Shown: positions 45,906 to 54,993 of the stretch, piece after piece
How positions within the stretch are numbered: the first letter of the stretch is position 1
Layout of the letters: each line of letters opens with the position of its first letter
Source: Streptomyces sp. NBC_01571
Lineage (GTDB): Bacteria > Actinomycetota > Actinomycetes > Streptomycetales > Streptomycetaceae
Reading direction: 5' to 3'
DNA: 64,000 nt
Assembly (NCBI RefSeq): GCF_026339875.1
Contig: NZ_JAPEPZ010000001.1
Span: 2,542,001-2,606,000 of the forward strand
Made by a program: the position numbers and the translations under genes
Notes under the pieces: model-generated
The model's input: only the letters and a program-made list of their open reading frames with translations
The model's database searches: none
Told to the model about the DNA's origin: nothing

Positions 45906-47325
45906 CGCAGGCGGCGCGCAACCGTCGTACGCCCTCCGTGATCTCCTCCGTGCCGGCGACCGCCGCGAAGCTCAGGCGGAGGTGGGCGGCCGGGGGTTCG
46001 GCGCTGAAGTAGGGGCGGCCGGGGGTGACGGCCACGCCCGCCCGCAGGGCCGCGGCGGCCAGCGCGGACTCGTCGGTGCCGTCGGGCAGCCGGAGCCACA
46101 GGTGGTAGCCGCCGGACGGGATGTACGGCAGGGCGAGTTCGGGCAGCCGTAGCCGCAGCGCGGCGGTCATGGTGTCCCGCCGGTTTCTCAACTCGGCGGA
46201 GACGGACCGCAGATGACGCGGCCAGGCCGGCGATCCGACGAGTTCGAGCGCGGCCTCCTGAAGCGGACGCGGCACGAAGAAGGTCTCGACGACCTGGATG
46301 GCGCGCAGCCGCTCCAGGACCGGTCCGCGCGCGGCCAGCACGCCGACCCGGAAGCTCGGCGAGGTCGCCTTGGTCAGGGAACCGACGTGCACCACGACAC
46401 CGTCGGCGTCCTCGGCGGCCAGGGGCCGCGGCAGCGGTCCCGCGTCCTCGTGCACGAGCCGGCGCACGAAGTCGTCCTCGACCACGAACGCGCCGGCCTC
46501 GCGCGCGATCCGCAGCACCGCGCCCCGCCGCTCGGGGGCGAGCACGGCCCCGGTGGGGTTCTGGAACAGTGGCTGGCAGACGAAGACCCGGGCGCCGGAG
46601 GCTCTGAAGGCGTCGGCGAGGAGGTCCGGCTTCACCCCGTCGGCGTCCACCGGGACCGGCACGGGGCGCAGTCCGGCCGCGCGGGCGATGGCCAGCATGC
46701 CCGGGTAGGTGGGGGACTCGACGAGGACCGGTGCGCCGGGCGGGGCGAGCGCGCGCAGGGTGGTGGTGAGCGCCGACTGACCGCCCGCCGTGACGAGCAC
46801 CTCCGCGGCCGTGACCGCACCGCCGATCCCGCGCGCGAACCACTCGCGCAGCTCCGCGAGCCCCTCCACCGGCGGCCGGGACCAGGCGCCGGGGCGGCGG
46901 CCCGCCCGGGACAGGGCCGCTCCCATGGCCCGCTCGGGCTGGAGCGAGGGGTGCAGATAGCCACCGTTGAACTCGACGACACCGGCCGGCGGGGCGGCCA
47001 GCGTGGCCAGGACTCCGGAGGCGTCCACCGTGCGCGGGACGAGTTCGGCCGCGGCGTCCGCGCTCAGCGTGACCTCCTGCCAGGAGGTGTCCCCCGCCGG
47101 CGGGGCGGGGGGCCGGGGGCTTGCCCGGAAGGCGCCGGCCCCCGGTCTGGTGACCACCAGCCCCTCCGCGACGAGCTGCGCAAGCGCTCGCGACACGGTC
47201 ACCGGGCTCACCCTGAACCGCTCCACGAGAGCTCTGCTCGACGGCAGCTTTCCACCAGGCGAGTAGCGGTCGACTTCCCGTCGCAGCTGCTTCGCCAATT
47301 CCGCCACGCTGCTACTCTGCTGCAT
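45889..47325 (-). CDS. MocR-type regulator (GntR DNA-binding plus aminotransferase domain)
   Basis: A 478-residue fusion. Residues 1-70 are a GntR winged helix (KLPSSRALVERFRVSPVTVSRALAQLVAEGLVV). From about 110 a fold-type I aminotransferase follows, with VTAGGQSALTTTLRAL, CQPLFQNPTGAVL and PLP Lys in VGSLTKATSPSFRVGVL. Such proteins sense PLP or an amine/amino acid and regulate a divergent gene, here the EamA exporter. The ATG (47323-47325) overlaps the ATG of that exporter head to head. The 3' end of this gene is the seed of the 96-bp array. Confidence 0.9.
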   Translation of the reverse strand: MQQSSSVAELAKQLRREVDRYSPGGKLPSSRALVERFRVSPVTVSRALAQLVAEGLVVTRPGAGAFRASPRPPAPPAGDTSWQEVTLSADAAAELVPRTVDASGVLATLAAPPAGVVEFNGGYLHPSLQPERAMGAALSRAGRRPGAWSRPPVEGLAELREWFARGIGGAVTAAEVLVTAGGQSALTTTLRALAPPGAPVLVESPTYPGMLAIARAAGLRPVPVPVDADGVKPDLLADAFRASGARVFVCQPLFQNPTGAVLAPERRGAVLRIAREAGAFVVEDDFVRRLVHEDAGPLPRPLAAEDADGVVVHVGSLTKATSPSFRVGVLAARGPVLERLRAIQVVETFFVPRPLQEAALELVGSPAWPRHLRSVSAELRNRRDTMTAALRLRLPELALPYIPSGGYHLWLRLPDGTDESALAAAALRAGVAVTPGRPYFSAEPPAAHLRLSFAAVAGTEEITEGVRRLRAACDESLR

Positions 47326-47341
47326 GAGAGCACAGAGTAGC
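47311..47341. promoter_or_regulatory. symmetrical divergent promoter/operator
   Basis: Inverted arms GCTACTCTG and CAGAGTAGC flank the overlapping start codons. Each arm contains TACTCT, a -10-like hexamer (TANNNT) 5-8 nt from its own start codon, so both mRNAs are probably leaderless. The palindrome would also serve as a MocR dimer site. Confidence 0.65.
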
Positions 47342-48253
47342 GCTATCCAGGGGTCGGAGATAGCGGTCACCACCCCCGAGGTGGACACCCGGGCCGACCG
47401 CCGCTCCGGCACCCTCCAGGCCGCCCTCGGCGTCACCGCCTTCTCCCTCACCTTCCCCGCGACCGCCTGGGGCCTGGAGGGCTTCGGTCCCTGGTCGCTG
47501 GTCGCCGTGCGCAGCGCCCTCGCCGCCGTCGTCGCGGGCGGCTGCCTGCTGGCGCTGCGCGTGCCCGTACCGGCACGGGAGTACCGGGCGGGGCTCGCCG
47601 TGGTCGCCGCGGGCGTGGTGCTGGGCTTCCCGTTGCTGACGACGCTCGCGCTGCGGACGTCCACCACCGCCCACGCGGCCGTGGTCGTCGGCCTGCTGCC
47701 CCTGACGACGGCGCTGTTCTCGGCGCTGCGCACCGGCGCGCGGCCCTCCCGGCTGTTCTGGGGCGCCGCTCTCGCGGGCGCGGCCGCCGTGATCGCGTTC
47801 ACCGTGCAGCAGAGCGGCGGAGCGCTGACCAGGGCGGACGCCTACCTCTTCGGCGCGCTGCTGATCTGCGCGGCGGGCTACACCGAGGGTGGCAGGCTGG
47901 CCCGGGCGATGCCGGGGTGGCAGGTGATCGGCTGGGCACTGGTCCTGTGCCTGCCGCTCTCGCTGCCGGGCGCGCTGATGGCGCTGTCGTACGAGCCCGC
48001 GCGGCTGTCGGCGCACAGTGTGACGGGGCTGCTGTGGGTGGCGGTCGGCTCGCAGTTCCTGGGGCTGGTCGTCTGGTACCGCGGCATGGCGGCGATCGGG
48101 ATCCCGAAGGCCAGCCAGTTGCAGCTCGCGCAGCCGCTGCTCACACTGGTGTGGTCGGTACTGCTCCTCGGCGAGCGGCTCACACCGGCCGCGCCCCTGA
48201 CGGCGGCGGCCGTGCTGGTCTGCATCGCCCTCACCCAGCGAGCGCGGGGCTGA
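47324..48253 (+). CDS. EamA/DMT-family exporter
   Basis: A 309-residue membrane protein with ten likely helices in two EamA repeats (LTFPATAWGLEGFGPWSLVAVRSALAA in the first; FLGLVVWYRGMAAIGIPKASQLQLAQPLLTLVWSVLLLGE in the second). The family exports amino acids, amines and other metabolites. Divergent from and probably controlled by the MocR protein. The ATG at 47324 shares two bases with the regulator's start codon. Confidence 0.88.
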   Translation: MRAQSSAIQGSEIAVTTPEVDTRADRRSGTLQAALGVTAFSLTFPATAWGLEGFGPWSLVAVRSALAAVVAGGCLLALRVPVPAREYRAGLAVVAAGVVLGFPLLTTLALRTSTTAHAAVVVGLLPLTTALFSALRTGARPSRLFWGAALAGAAAVIAFTVQQSGGALTRADAYLFGALLICAAGYTEGGRLARAMPGWQVIGWALVLCLPLSLPGALMALSYEPARLSAHSVTGLLWVAVGSQFLGLVVWYRGMAAIGIPKASQLQLAQPLLTLVWSVLLLGERLTPAAPLTAAAVLVCIALTQRARG

Positions 48254-48345
48254 GCAGCACGCGGGTGCCGGTTCGACCGGCACCACCAGCCGTGGGCTTC
48301 ACGGCCACGGTCCACCACTCCCGCAACTGGCGAGGGAGACCTCAG

Positions 48346-48540
48346 ATGCGCGCAACCGAGGGCGACCAGCTCGTGCAGCACGGCAGGGTTGTCGGACAGC
48401 ACGACAAGGTCGCGGAGATCACCCAGGTCATGGGCAAGGAGGGGACTCCCCCGTACCGCGTCCGTTTCCCGGACGGGCACGAGGCAGTCTGCTCTCCCGG
48501 CCCCGACTCCGAGATCCGGCACAAGGACCCCATGCGGTAG
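48346..48540 (+). CDS. DUF1918 small protein
   Basis: A 64-residue protein, MRATEGDQLVQHGRVVGQHDKVAEI, with the GxPPYxVRFxDGHEAxxxPGPD pattern of DUF1918, a small SH3-like beta barrel common in actinobacteria. The ATG at 48346 has GGGAGA upstream. Function unknown. Confidence 0.88.
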   Translation: MRATEGDQLVQHGRVVGQHDKVAEITQVMGKEGTPPYRVRFPDGHEAVCSPGPDSEIRHKDPMR

Positions 48541-48617
48541 TCCCGCCACCAGGGCGTGCCCGCACGGTCACTGCGTCCGGGGCGCTCCCCATTGGGCCGG
48601 TGACCCCGTGCGGGGAT

Positions 48618-49877
48618 TCAGCGCACGGGTGTCGCCGGCTGCCCGTAGTGGTCGGCGACGACCCGTGTCATCGCGCCGAGGGGATCGGAACCGACCCCCC
48701 TGGCGGAGAAGAAGACGTGCCCGCGCACCTCCGCGTACTTCCGTGCGAAGGTGAGGTGCCGGGAGAGCTCGGCCGGGTCCTGCCAGGCCGCGGGCTGCGC
48801 CGGGTCCCCGGCCTTGTAGACCGCCTCGCCGACGTACAGCCGCACGCCGGTGCCCTGGGTGACGGCCGCCCACCAGGGCACGAGCTTCGCGTAGTCGGCG
48901 GCGGCGAAGCCGAGATTCCAGTAGACCTGCGGGCAGATGTAGTCGACCCAGTGTTCACGGACCCACTTCCTGGTGTCGGCGTACAGATCGTCGTACGTCT
49001 GCACGCCGGCCCGGGTGTCCGAGCCGTGCGGGTCGCGCGCGGCGTTGCGCCACACTCCGAACGGGCTGATGCCGAAACGCGTGCCGGGGCGGATCTGCCG
49101 GACGCGGTCGCCCATCTCCCGCACCAGTCTGTCGATGTTGTCGCGCCGCCAGGCGGCCCGGTCCGGGAAGCCCGCGCCGTACGCCGCGTACGCCGCGTCG
49201 TCGTCGAAGGCCTGTCCGGCGACCGGGTACGGATAGAAGTAGTCGTCCCAGTGCACCGCGTCGACCGGGTACTTGCGCACCGCGTCGAGCATCGCGTCCT
49301 GCACGAACGTCCGCACGGCCGGCAGTCCGGGGTTGTAGTACATCTTCCCGCCGTACCGGACGACCCAGCCGGGGTGCGTGCGCGCCGGATGGTTCGGCGC
49401 CAGCCTGCCCGGGTCGGTGTGCGGGGCGATCCGGTACGGGTTGAACCAGGCGTGCAGTTCCAGACCCCGCGCGTGGGCCTCGGTGACCGCGGTACCGAGC
49501 GGGTCCCAGCCGGGGTCCCGGCCCTGGACGCCGGTGAGGTACTGCGACCACGGCTCGTACGCCGAGGGCCACAGGGCGTCGGCGGCGGGGCGCACCTGGA
49601 ACATCACGGCGTTGAGACGGCAGCGGACCGCGGTGTCGAGGTGGCCGACGAGTTCGGCACGCTGTCGGTCCGGGGAGAGCCCGGTCCGCGAGGGCCAGTC
49701 GCGATTCAGGACGGTCGCCAGCCACATGCCGCGCAGCTCCGCGGGTGCGGCCCTCCTCCGGCCGGGCGGCCCGGGGGTGCCCGCGATCCCGGTTCCCGCC
49801 ACCGAGTCGCCCGTGGTGGCCGAACCCGCGAACGCCGCCGCGGCCACCGTGAACGTCCGCCGTGACACCCGCCCCAT
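48618..49877 (-). CDS. secreted glycoside-hydrolase-like protein (UPF0748/GHL10)
   Basis: A 419-residue protein exported by Tat (VSRRTFTVAAAAFAGSA). The mature part is a TIM-barrel related to GH10: ELRGMWLATVLNRDWPS at the start, VMFQVRPAADALWPSAYEPWSQYLTG, ELHAWFNPYRI, VDAVHWDDYFYPYPV and VDYICPQVYWN. Acidic residues in the HWDDYFYP segment are likely catalytic. Relatives (YngK/YddW type) are thought to act on cell-wall glycans. The ATG at 49875-49877 has GAGGAG 7 nt upstream. Confidence 0.88.
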   Translation of the reverse strand: MGRVSRRTFTVAAAAFAGSATTGDSVAGTGIAGTPGPPGRRRAAPAELRGMWLATVLNRDWPSRTGLSPDRQRAELVGHLDTAVRCRLNAVMFQVRPAADALWPSAYEPWSQYLTGVQGRDPGWDPLGTAVTEAHARGLELHAWFNPYRIAPHTDPGRLAPNHPARTHPGWVVRYGGKMYYNPGLPAVRTFVQDAMLDAVRKYPVDAVHWDDYFYPYPVAGQAFDDDAAYAAYGAGFPDRAAWRRDNIDRLVREMGDRVRQIRPGTRFGISPFGVWRNAARDPHGSDTRAGVQTYDDLYADTRKWVREHWVDYICPQVYWNLGFAAADYAKLVPWWAAVTQGTGVRLYVGEAVYKAGDPAQPAAWQDPAELSRHLTFARKYAEVRGHVFFSARGVGSDPLGAMTRVVADHYGQPATPVR

Positions 49878-50049
49878 CCGCGCACTCCTCTTACCCTGTG
49901 GACCCGCCCGGTCACGGATCGTTCCGCCGTCGCCCAGCATGCCCGCCCCGGGCGATCGATCATCGATACTTCGGAGTAACGTGCACGATCGGAGCAGGCA
50001 CCGAACAACGGGGGACCTGCCAGGCCCGTAGATCAGCGAAGGGGACGAT

Positions 50050-50910
50050 GTGACCGACATCGAACGCGTCGGAGTGGTGGGCTGCGGCCAGATGGGAGCG
50101 GGCATCGCCGAGGTGTGCGCCCGTGCGGGTCTTGACGTCAAGGTCGCCGAGACCACGGGCGAGGCCCTGGAGATCGGCCGTACCCGGCTGTTCAACTCCC
50201 TCTCCAAGGCGGCCGAGCGCGGGAAGATCTCCGCCGACGAGCTCGCGGCCACCCAGGACCGGCTGAGCTTCACCACCGACCTCGGCGAGTTCGCCGACCG
50301 CGACCTGGTGATCGAGGCCGTCGTCGAGAACGAGCAGGTGAAGACCGAGATCTTCCAGGTCCTCGACCAGGTGGTGACCCGGCAGGACGCGATCCTCGCT
50401 TCGAACACCTCCTCGATTCCGCTGGTCCGGCTCGCCGTCGCCACCTCGCGCCCCGACCAGGTCGTCGGCATCCACTTCTTCAACCCGGCGCCGGTGCAGC
50501 AGCTCGTCGAGCTGATCCCGGCACTGACCACCTCCGAGGGCACCCTCGGCCGGGCGCAGCTGTTCGCCGAGAAGGCCCTCGGCAAGCACGCGATCCGCGC
50601 CCAGGACCGCTCCGGCTTCGTGGTCAACGCGCTGCTGATCCCGTATCTGCTCTCCGCGATCCGGATGTTCGAGTCGGGCATCGCCAGCCGCGAGGACATC
50701 GACAACGGCATGGAGCTGGGCTGCGCCCACCCGATGGGCCCGCTCAAGCTCTCCGACCTGATCGGCCTGGACACCGTGGCCTCGGTCGCGTACTCGATGT
50801 ACGAGGAGTACAAGGAGCCGCTGTACGCCGCGCCCCCGCTGCTCCAGCGCATGGTGGACGCCGGACGGCTCGGCCGGAAGTCGGGTTCGGGGTTCTACAC
50901 CTACGCCTGA
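50050..50910 (+). CDS. 3-hydroxybutyryl-CoA dehydrogenase
   Basis: A 286-residue NAD(P)-dependent dehydrogenase that interconverts acetoacetyl-CoA and 3-hydroxybutyryl-CoA. The Rossmann motif is VGVVGCGQMGAGIAEVCARAG; catalytic His lies in VVGIHFFNPAPVQQLVEL, with SNTSSIPL and DRSGFVVNALLIPYL also conserved. It feeds C4 units to polyhydroxybutyrate, butyryl-CoA or the ethylmalonyl-CoA pathway. Start is GTG, with AAGGGGA upstream. Followed by a strong terminator. Confidence 0.93.
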   Translation: MTDIERVGVVGCGQMGAGIAEVCARAGLDVKVAETTGEALEIGRTRLFNSLSKAAERGKISADELAATQDRLSFTTDLGEFADRDLVIEAVVENEQVKTEIFQVLDQVVTRQDAILASNTSSIPLVRLAVATSRPDQVVGIHFFNPAPVQQLVELIPALTTSEGTLGRAQLFAEKALGKHAIRAQDRSGFVVNALLIPYLLSAIRMFESGIASREDIDNGMELGCAHPMGPLKLSDLIGLDTVASVAYSMYEEYKEPLYAAPPLLQRMVDAGRLGRKSGSGFYTYA

Positions 50911-50950
50911 CCTCCCCCTCCCGCCGTCCGACCACGTGGGTCGATGCTCA

Positions 50951-50986
50951 CGCGGGCCCGGCACCGGTCGCGGTGCCGGGCCCGCG
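50951..50986. terminator. terminator after the dehydrogenase gene
   Basis: A perfect 16-bp stem (arm CGCGGGCCCGGCACCG, loop GTCG), 40 bp after the stop codon. Confidence 0.88.
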
Positions 50987-51114
50987 CCATTCACACGCCG
51001 TGTGCGCGCCGGGCCCGCATATGCCGCTCGCACACGCTCCCCACGTACCCACCAGGCGAGTTGACTTTCCGTGCACATGTAAGGGATGTGACGACTACGG
51101 AAAGGAGCGGACAC

Positions 51115-51372
51115 GTGACCGCCGACCCGGAGCATCCCGTGGTCCATGGAGAACTCGCAGAGTTACGCCGCAGACTCGACGTGGCACAGGCCCGCGTCGA
51201 GGGAGGACTGACCCTGCTCAGTCACCGCGCCGAACAGACCGCCAAGGACGTGGACGACCTGAGCACACGCGTCGTCGCGATGGAACACACCCGCTGGCCC
51301 CTGCCCGCGGTCGCGGCCATCACGGCCGTCGGCGCACTCGCCGTGGCGGTCTGGCAGGCTCTGGGCCACTAG
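51115..51372 (+). CDS. small coiled-coil membrane protein
   Basis: An 85-residue protein. Residues 10-55 form an amphipathic helix likely to be a coiled coil (ELAELRRRLDVAQARVEGGL...DVDDLSTRVVAME), and residues 61-81 are a transmembrane helix at the C-terminus (LPAVAAITAVGALAVAVWQA). The topology is tail-anchored with the coil in the cytoplasm. The GTG at 51115 has AAAGGAG 7 nt upstream. Its TAG stop lies at the edge of a MITE-like element. Function unknown. Confidence 0.8.
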   Translation: MTADPEHPVVHGELAELRRRLDVAQARVEGGLTLLSHRAEQTAKDVDDLSTRVVAMEHTRWPLPAVAAITAVGALAVAVWQALGH

Positions 51373-51451
51373 GGCCTGTCGTCCGGATCAGGTGGCACCG
51401 AGGCGCGGTGCCTTGTCGGCGTCCCGCCGCATGATCCAGACGACCGGCCCT
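51371..51451. mobile_element. short MITE-like element with 20-bp inverted repeats
   Basis: An 81-bp segment bounded by AGGGCCTGTCGTCCGGATCA on the left and its near-complement on the right (reverse reading AGGGCCGGTCGTCTGGATCA; 18 of 20 match). An inner hairpin GGCACCG/CGGTGCC sits inside. No coding capacity, no visible target duplication. The left end supplies two bases of the preceding stop codon. It may now act as the terminator of that gene. Confidence 0.65.
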
Positions 51452-51476
51452 GCGGCCCCGGACGCCGGAGGATCGA

Positions 51477-52022
51477 TCAGGGCAACGCGTCCTGCCCGAG
51501 CCTGAGGTGGTGCAGGAGGAGTAGCGCGGCAGCCATGTTGGCGGCCGGGACCTCGCCGCGGGCGACCATGTCGGGGACGAGTTTGAGGGGAACCCATTCC
51601 CGACGGTCGGACTCGAAGTCGTCCACGGGGTGTCCGATGTACGTGCCTTCGTCGGCCCAGAAGATGTGGTGCCGGGCGTCGGTGAGCCCGTTGGAGGGCT
51701 CGACGCTCATCAGATGGCGCAGGGGTCCCGGTCGCCAGCCGGTCTCCTCCTCCAGTTCGCGGGCCGCCGCGACGGCGATGTCCTCGCCGTCCTCGACGAC
51801 GCCCGCCGCGAGTTCCCACCCCCAACTGTCGGTGATGAACCGGTGCCGCCACAGGAGCAGCACCTCGTTGGCGTCGTTCACCACGGTGGCCACGGCCACG
51901 GGCCGCAGCCGTATCAGGAAGTGATCGAGATGCCGGCCGTCCGGCAACTCGACATCTGCGAGATTGACGCTGAACCAGCGGTTTTCGTACACAGTTTGTT
52001 CGTTCAGTTTCGTCCACTGCAC
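51477..52022 (-). CDS. Nudix hydrolase
   Basis: A 181-residue hydrolase. The Nudix box reads GVVEDGEDIAVAAARELEEETG, fitting Gx5Ex7REUxEExGU. FLIRLRPVAVATVVNDANEVLLLWRHRFITDSWGWELAAG is typical of the ADP-ribose/ADP-sugar pyrophosphatase branch. It hydrolyses a nucleoside diphosphate linked to another group; the substrate is unproven. The GTG at 52020-52022 (VQWTKLNEQ) has GGAAGGTGG upstream; the ATG further out adds an unlikely Cys-rich stretch. Confidence 0.9.
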   Translation of the reverse strand: MQWTKLNEQTVYENRWFSVNLADVELPDGRHLDHFLIRLRPVAVATVVNDANEVLLLWRHRFITDSWGWELAAGVVEDGEDIAVAAARELEEETGWRPGPLRHLMSVEPSNGLTDARHHIFWADEGTYIGHPVDDFESDRREWVPLKLVPDMVARGEVPAANMAAALLLLHHLRLGQDALP

Positions 52023-52121
52023 GGTTCTGCCACCTTCCGCCGAGTAGATGGCAATATCGCAGCAGAAGCGGCCTGACAGCAGGCGCACAGCGGCGCACGG
52101 TGCGGGGGCGGACCCGGTGGT

Positions 52122-53462
52122 CTAGAGCGGTACGCGCAGTGCTCCGTCGATGAGTTCGGCTGCCTCGGCCGTGCCCGCACAGCCGCTGCGCACCAGGTGT
52201 TCGCGTACCGCGCGCAGTCTGTCCCGCAGCCGTTGGGACTCCATTCCGCGCGCCTGCTCGGCCATCTGGACGGCGGTGGCCACCGCCTTGTCGGCATTGC
52301 CCTGGCGCAGCTCGATCTGGCTCAGCATGGCGAGCCGGTGCACCCTCCCCCGGTCGTGCGCCGGGGTGTCCACGGCCGCGGCGGCGTGCGCGGCCGCGGC
52401 CACCAGGTCACCGAGGCTGAGCAGCGCCTCCGCCACTTGTACGTTGACCAGACCTGGCTGGACATAGCCGGTCTCGTCGGGCTCGTAACCGCGCCGGATC
52501 CGCTCGGCGGCCTGCTCTGCGCGCCGGATGCAGGACAACGCGCTGCTGCCGTCGCCGAGGTGGGCGTACGCCTTGGCCTGCATGGCGTAGAGGTCGGAGG
52601 CGAGCGCGGGGGTGATGTGGCGTCCGGCGGCGCGCAGCGCGGCCTCCGCGAAGGCGACGGACTGCCGGTACTCCCGCATGAACAGCGACTGGTTGACCAG
52701 CAACGCTATGACGTAGGCGCCCAGCCCACGGTCCCCGCTGGCCTTGGCCAGCCGCAGCGCCTGGTGGAAGTAGCGCTGGGCGAGCCCGTGCGCGTCGGAG
52801 TCGTAGGCGCAGATACCGGCGACGGCGACGAGGCCGCCCGTCGCACGGTGCAGTTGGCGGCCGGTGGCGTCGGTGTAGCCGCCGCGCAGCAGGGGCGCGG
52901 TCTCGGCGTTGAGGAAGCCGACGATCCGGGTGCGGGTCGCGACGCCGCCGGCCTTGCGGTACATCTGCTCGTAGTGCGCGCGGGCCGAGCGCAGCATCTC
53001 GATGTCGGCCATGCTCACGTGATGGCGCCCGCCGCGCGAGACGTCCACGTCCTCGGGCGGGTTCTCCCACTCCCACACCGGCATCACGGCGGGCGTACCG
53101 GTGACGGCCGGTGCGCCGAGGATGTGCGGGCGCTGCTGTTCGTCGGAGCGCCACAGGGCGGTGGCCCGCTCGACGAAGCCGGAGAGGGAGGTGGCGTGCG
53201 GAGCGGACGGCTCGCCCGGTACGCCGAGTCCGATGTCGTCGAGCGTGACGGGCCGGTGCAGGCGCGCCGCGAGCACTTCACAGATCAGGTCGGGCACCTG
53301 GCCGCGCGGGCGCTGGCCCTTCAACCACCGCGCCACGGCCGTGTGTTCGTACCTGAGGGCGAGGCCGCGTGCCCTCCCCGCCTGGTTGACATGGGCCGCC
53401 AGTCCCGCGTGCGAGATGCCGGCCTCGTCGAGAATCGCGTCGAGGAGAGTGTTGGGCTGCAT
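52122..53462 (-). CDS. NsdA-like TPR regulator
   Basis: A 446-residue protein. The N-terminus MQPNTLLDAILDEAGISHAGLAAHVNQAGRARG...HTAVARWLKGQRPRG resembles a helix-turn-helix of the XRE type and is the signature of NsdA-type regulators; residues 200-430 are TPR-like helices (Ala/Leu-rich pairs such as AQRYFHQALRLAKASGD). NsdA-type proteins repress antibiotic production and sporulation in streptomycetes. I infer a similar developmental role without proof. ATG 53460-53462. Confidence 0.82.
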   Translation of the reverse strand: MQPNTLLDAILDEAGISHAGLAAHVNQAGRARGLALRYEHTAVARWLKGQRPRGQVPDLICEVLAARLHRPVTLDDIGLGVPGEPSAPHATSLSGFVERATALWRSDEQQRPHILGAPAVTGTPAVMPVWEWENPPEDVDVSRGGRHHVSMADIEMLRSARAHYEQMYRKAGGVATRTRIVGFLNAETAPLLRGGYTDATGRQLHRATGGLVAVAGICAYDSDAHGLAQRYFHQALRLAKASGDRGLGAYVIALLVNQSLFMREYRQSVAFAEAALRAAGRHITPALASDLYAMQAKAYAHLGDGSSALSCIRRAEQAAERIRRGYEPDETGYVQPGLVNVQVAEALLSLGDLVAAAAHAAAAVDTPAHDRGRVHRLAMLSQIELRQGNADKAVATAVQMAEQARGMESQRLRDRLRAVREHLVRSGCAGTAEAAELIDGALRVPL

Positions 53463-53820
53463 GAGGGCCCCCCGGGTGGCTCGGTGCCGTCGGTGCCGTG
53501 CCGTCGCTGCGGTCGGCGTCGTCAGGGTAGTGCGTCCCGCTTCACACGGGGTGTGAACGGAATGCCCGTATCCGTGCCGTGCGCGCGCTGTCGCGGTGTG
53601 TGCCGGGCCGGTTGACTGAAATGCCTCGCAAGAGGCCGGCCGGGCCGCCGGCTCCCCCTCGTACAGTGCGGCGGCCCGCTACCGCGCCGTCCGCCCAGCC
53701 GCCTGCCCGACACTCCGTGGCGGGGCGGACGGCTCCGCCGGCTGTACGGCGTCATGGTGACGGTCCGTCAACTGCGAGCGTCTCGTGGCTCGTCACTCGG
53801 TCCCGGCGTCCGCGACACCG
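53463..53820. other. 358-bp intergenic region, no gene recognised
   Basis: The region lies upstream of the NsdA-like gene and downstream of the phosphatase. It contains short CGGTGCCGT direct repeats near the regulator start and a GTTGACT that might be a -35 box. The open frames across it show no protein-like character. Confidence 0.5.
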
Positions 53821-54993
53821 CTAGCGGGGCATCTGATGAGCGACCGGGCGGTCCTGCCGCACGGGGGTGCGCGGGCGGTCGTTGCGCAGAACCAGGACGG
53901 CCACGTCGTCGGCGGGTCTGCCGCGCGTGTGGCGCAGCAGCCCCTTGAGAACACTGTGCAGGACGAACTGGGGTGCGGCGGGCTGGATCCGGACGGCTTC
54001 GGTCAGCGCGCTCGACAGCGGGAAGAACCGGCCGTGGCCGTCGCGTGCGTCCTCCACGCCGTCGGTGTGCAGGAACAGCCCCTCGCCCGGCAGCAGTCGA
54101 CCGCAGTGCACGAGGGTCAGCTCCGCCGGGAGCGGGAACGGCCCGAGCGGCGGCAGGGGTTCGGCGGCCGACAGCCGCTCGACGCGGCGGTGGCCGCCCG
54201 CCGGTGCGGCGTGGCCGGGCAGCAGATACGGCCAGGGGTGACCGCAGTTCAGCGCATAGATCTCGCCGTCCCGGCGGATCTCCAGCAGCAGTACGGTGAC
54301 GAACTCCTCGGCGACCGGGCTCTCGGGGTCCGGGCCCGCCGCGGGGTGCTCGGCCTTCGCCCGCTCGCTCAGATGCCGGGCCAGGGCACGCTCCAGACGC
54401 CCGAGCACACACCCGAGTGAGGGCTCGTCGTGCACCGCCTCGCGGAAACTGCCGAGGACGGCGGCGACGGTCCCGAGCGCGCCGAGGCCGTGCCCGCGGA
54501 CGTCACCCATGACGACCCGCACCCCGTGCTCGGTGGCGATCACCTCGTAGAGATCACCGCCGATGTTCGCGCCGCGGTCCGCGGAGAGCTGGGCCGCGGC
54601 GACGTTCAGCCCGTCGACGCGCGGGGGCGGCGGGCGCAGCAGCACGCTCTGGGCGACGCCCGCGACCTCGCGGACCTGTCTGAGTTCGCGCAGGAGCGTC
54701 CACCTGACGTGGAGTATCAGTCCCGTTCCCACCACCAAGAAGACGGCGCTGGACGCCATCCGGGGCCCCAGCGCGTCCTGCTGGCCCAGCGGACAGGTCA
54801 TCCTGTACGTGATCGCGATCGCGCCCCAGACGGTGGGCAACCCCAGACTCAGCGCCCGCCGCAGGGGCGGTCGGTCGGCCCGCCGGACCGACCGGTCGAG
54901 ATCGCCGCGCAGGCCGACGCCCGTCCGGGCGGGCCCTCGCGCATGCGTCCGGAACCGCGCCCTGCCGGGGGCCCCAGCCTTGATACGGATCAT
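53821..54993 (-). CDS. membrane PP2C/SpoIIE-family phosphatase
   Basis: A 390-residue protein. The N-terminus is basic with two likely transmembrane helices (about 45-65 and 80-100). From about 125 it is a SpoIIE-type PP2C domain with metal-binding motifs SADRGANIGGDLYEV, MGDVRGHGLGALGTVAAVLGSFRE, LNCGHPWPYLL, LHTDGVEDARD and a final ADDVAVLVLR. It should dephosphorylate Ser/Thr on a protein such as an anti-anti-sigma factor; no such partner is adjacent. ATG at 54991-54993. Confidence 0.9.
   Translation of the reverse strand: MIRIKAGAPGRARFRTHARGPARTGVGLRGDLDRSVRRADRPPLRRALSLGLPTVWGAIAITYRMTCPLGQQDALGPRMASSAVFLVVGTGLILHVRWTLLRELRQVREVAGVAQSVLLRPPPPRVDGLNVAAAQLSADRGANIGGDLYEVIATEHGVRVVMGDVRGHGLGALGTVAAVLGSFREAVHDEPSLGCVLGRLERALARHLSERAKAEHPAAGPDPESPVAEEFVTVLLLEIRRDGEIYALNCGHPWPYLLPGHAAPAGGHRRVERLSAAEPLPPLGPFPLPAELTLVHCGRLLPGEGLFLHTDGVEDARDGHGRFFPLSSALTEAVRIQPAAPQFVLHSVLKGLLRHTRGRPADDVAVLVLRNDRPRTPVRQDRPVAHQMPR

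Noticed and set aside
53579..53824. 81-codon rightward ORF in the gap before the NsdA-like gene
   Set aside because: Pro/Arg-rich with no binding site, hydrophobic core or recognisable pattern.
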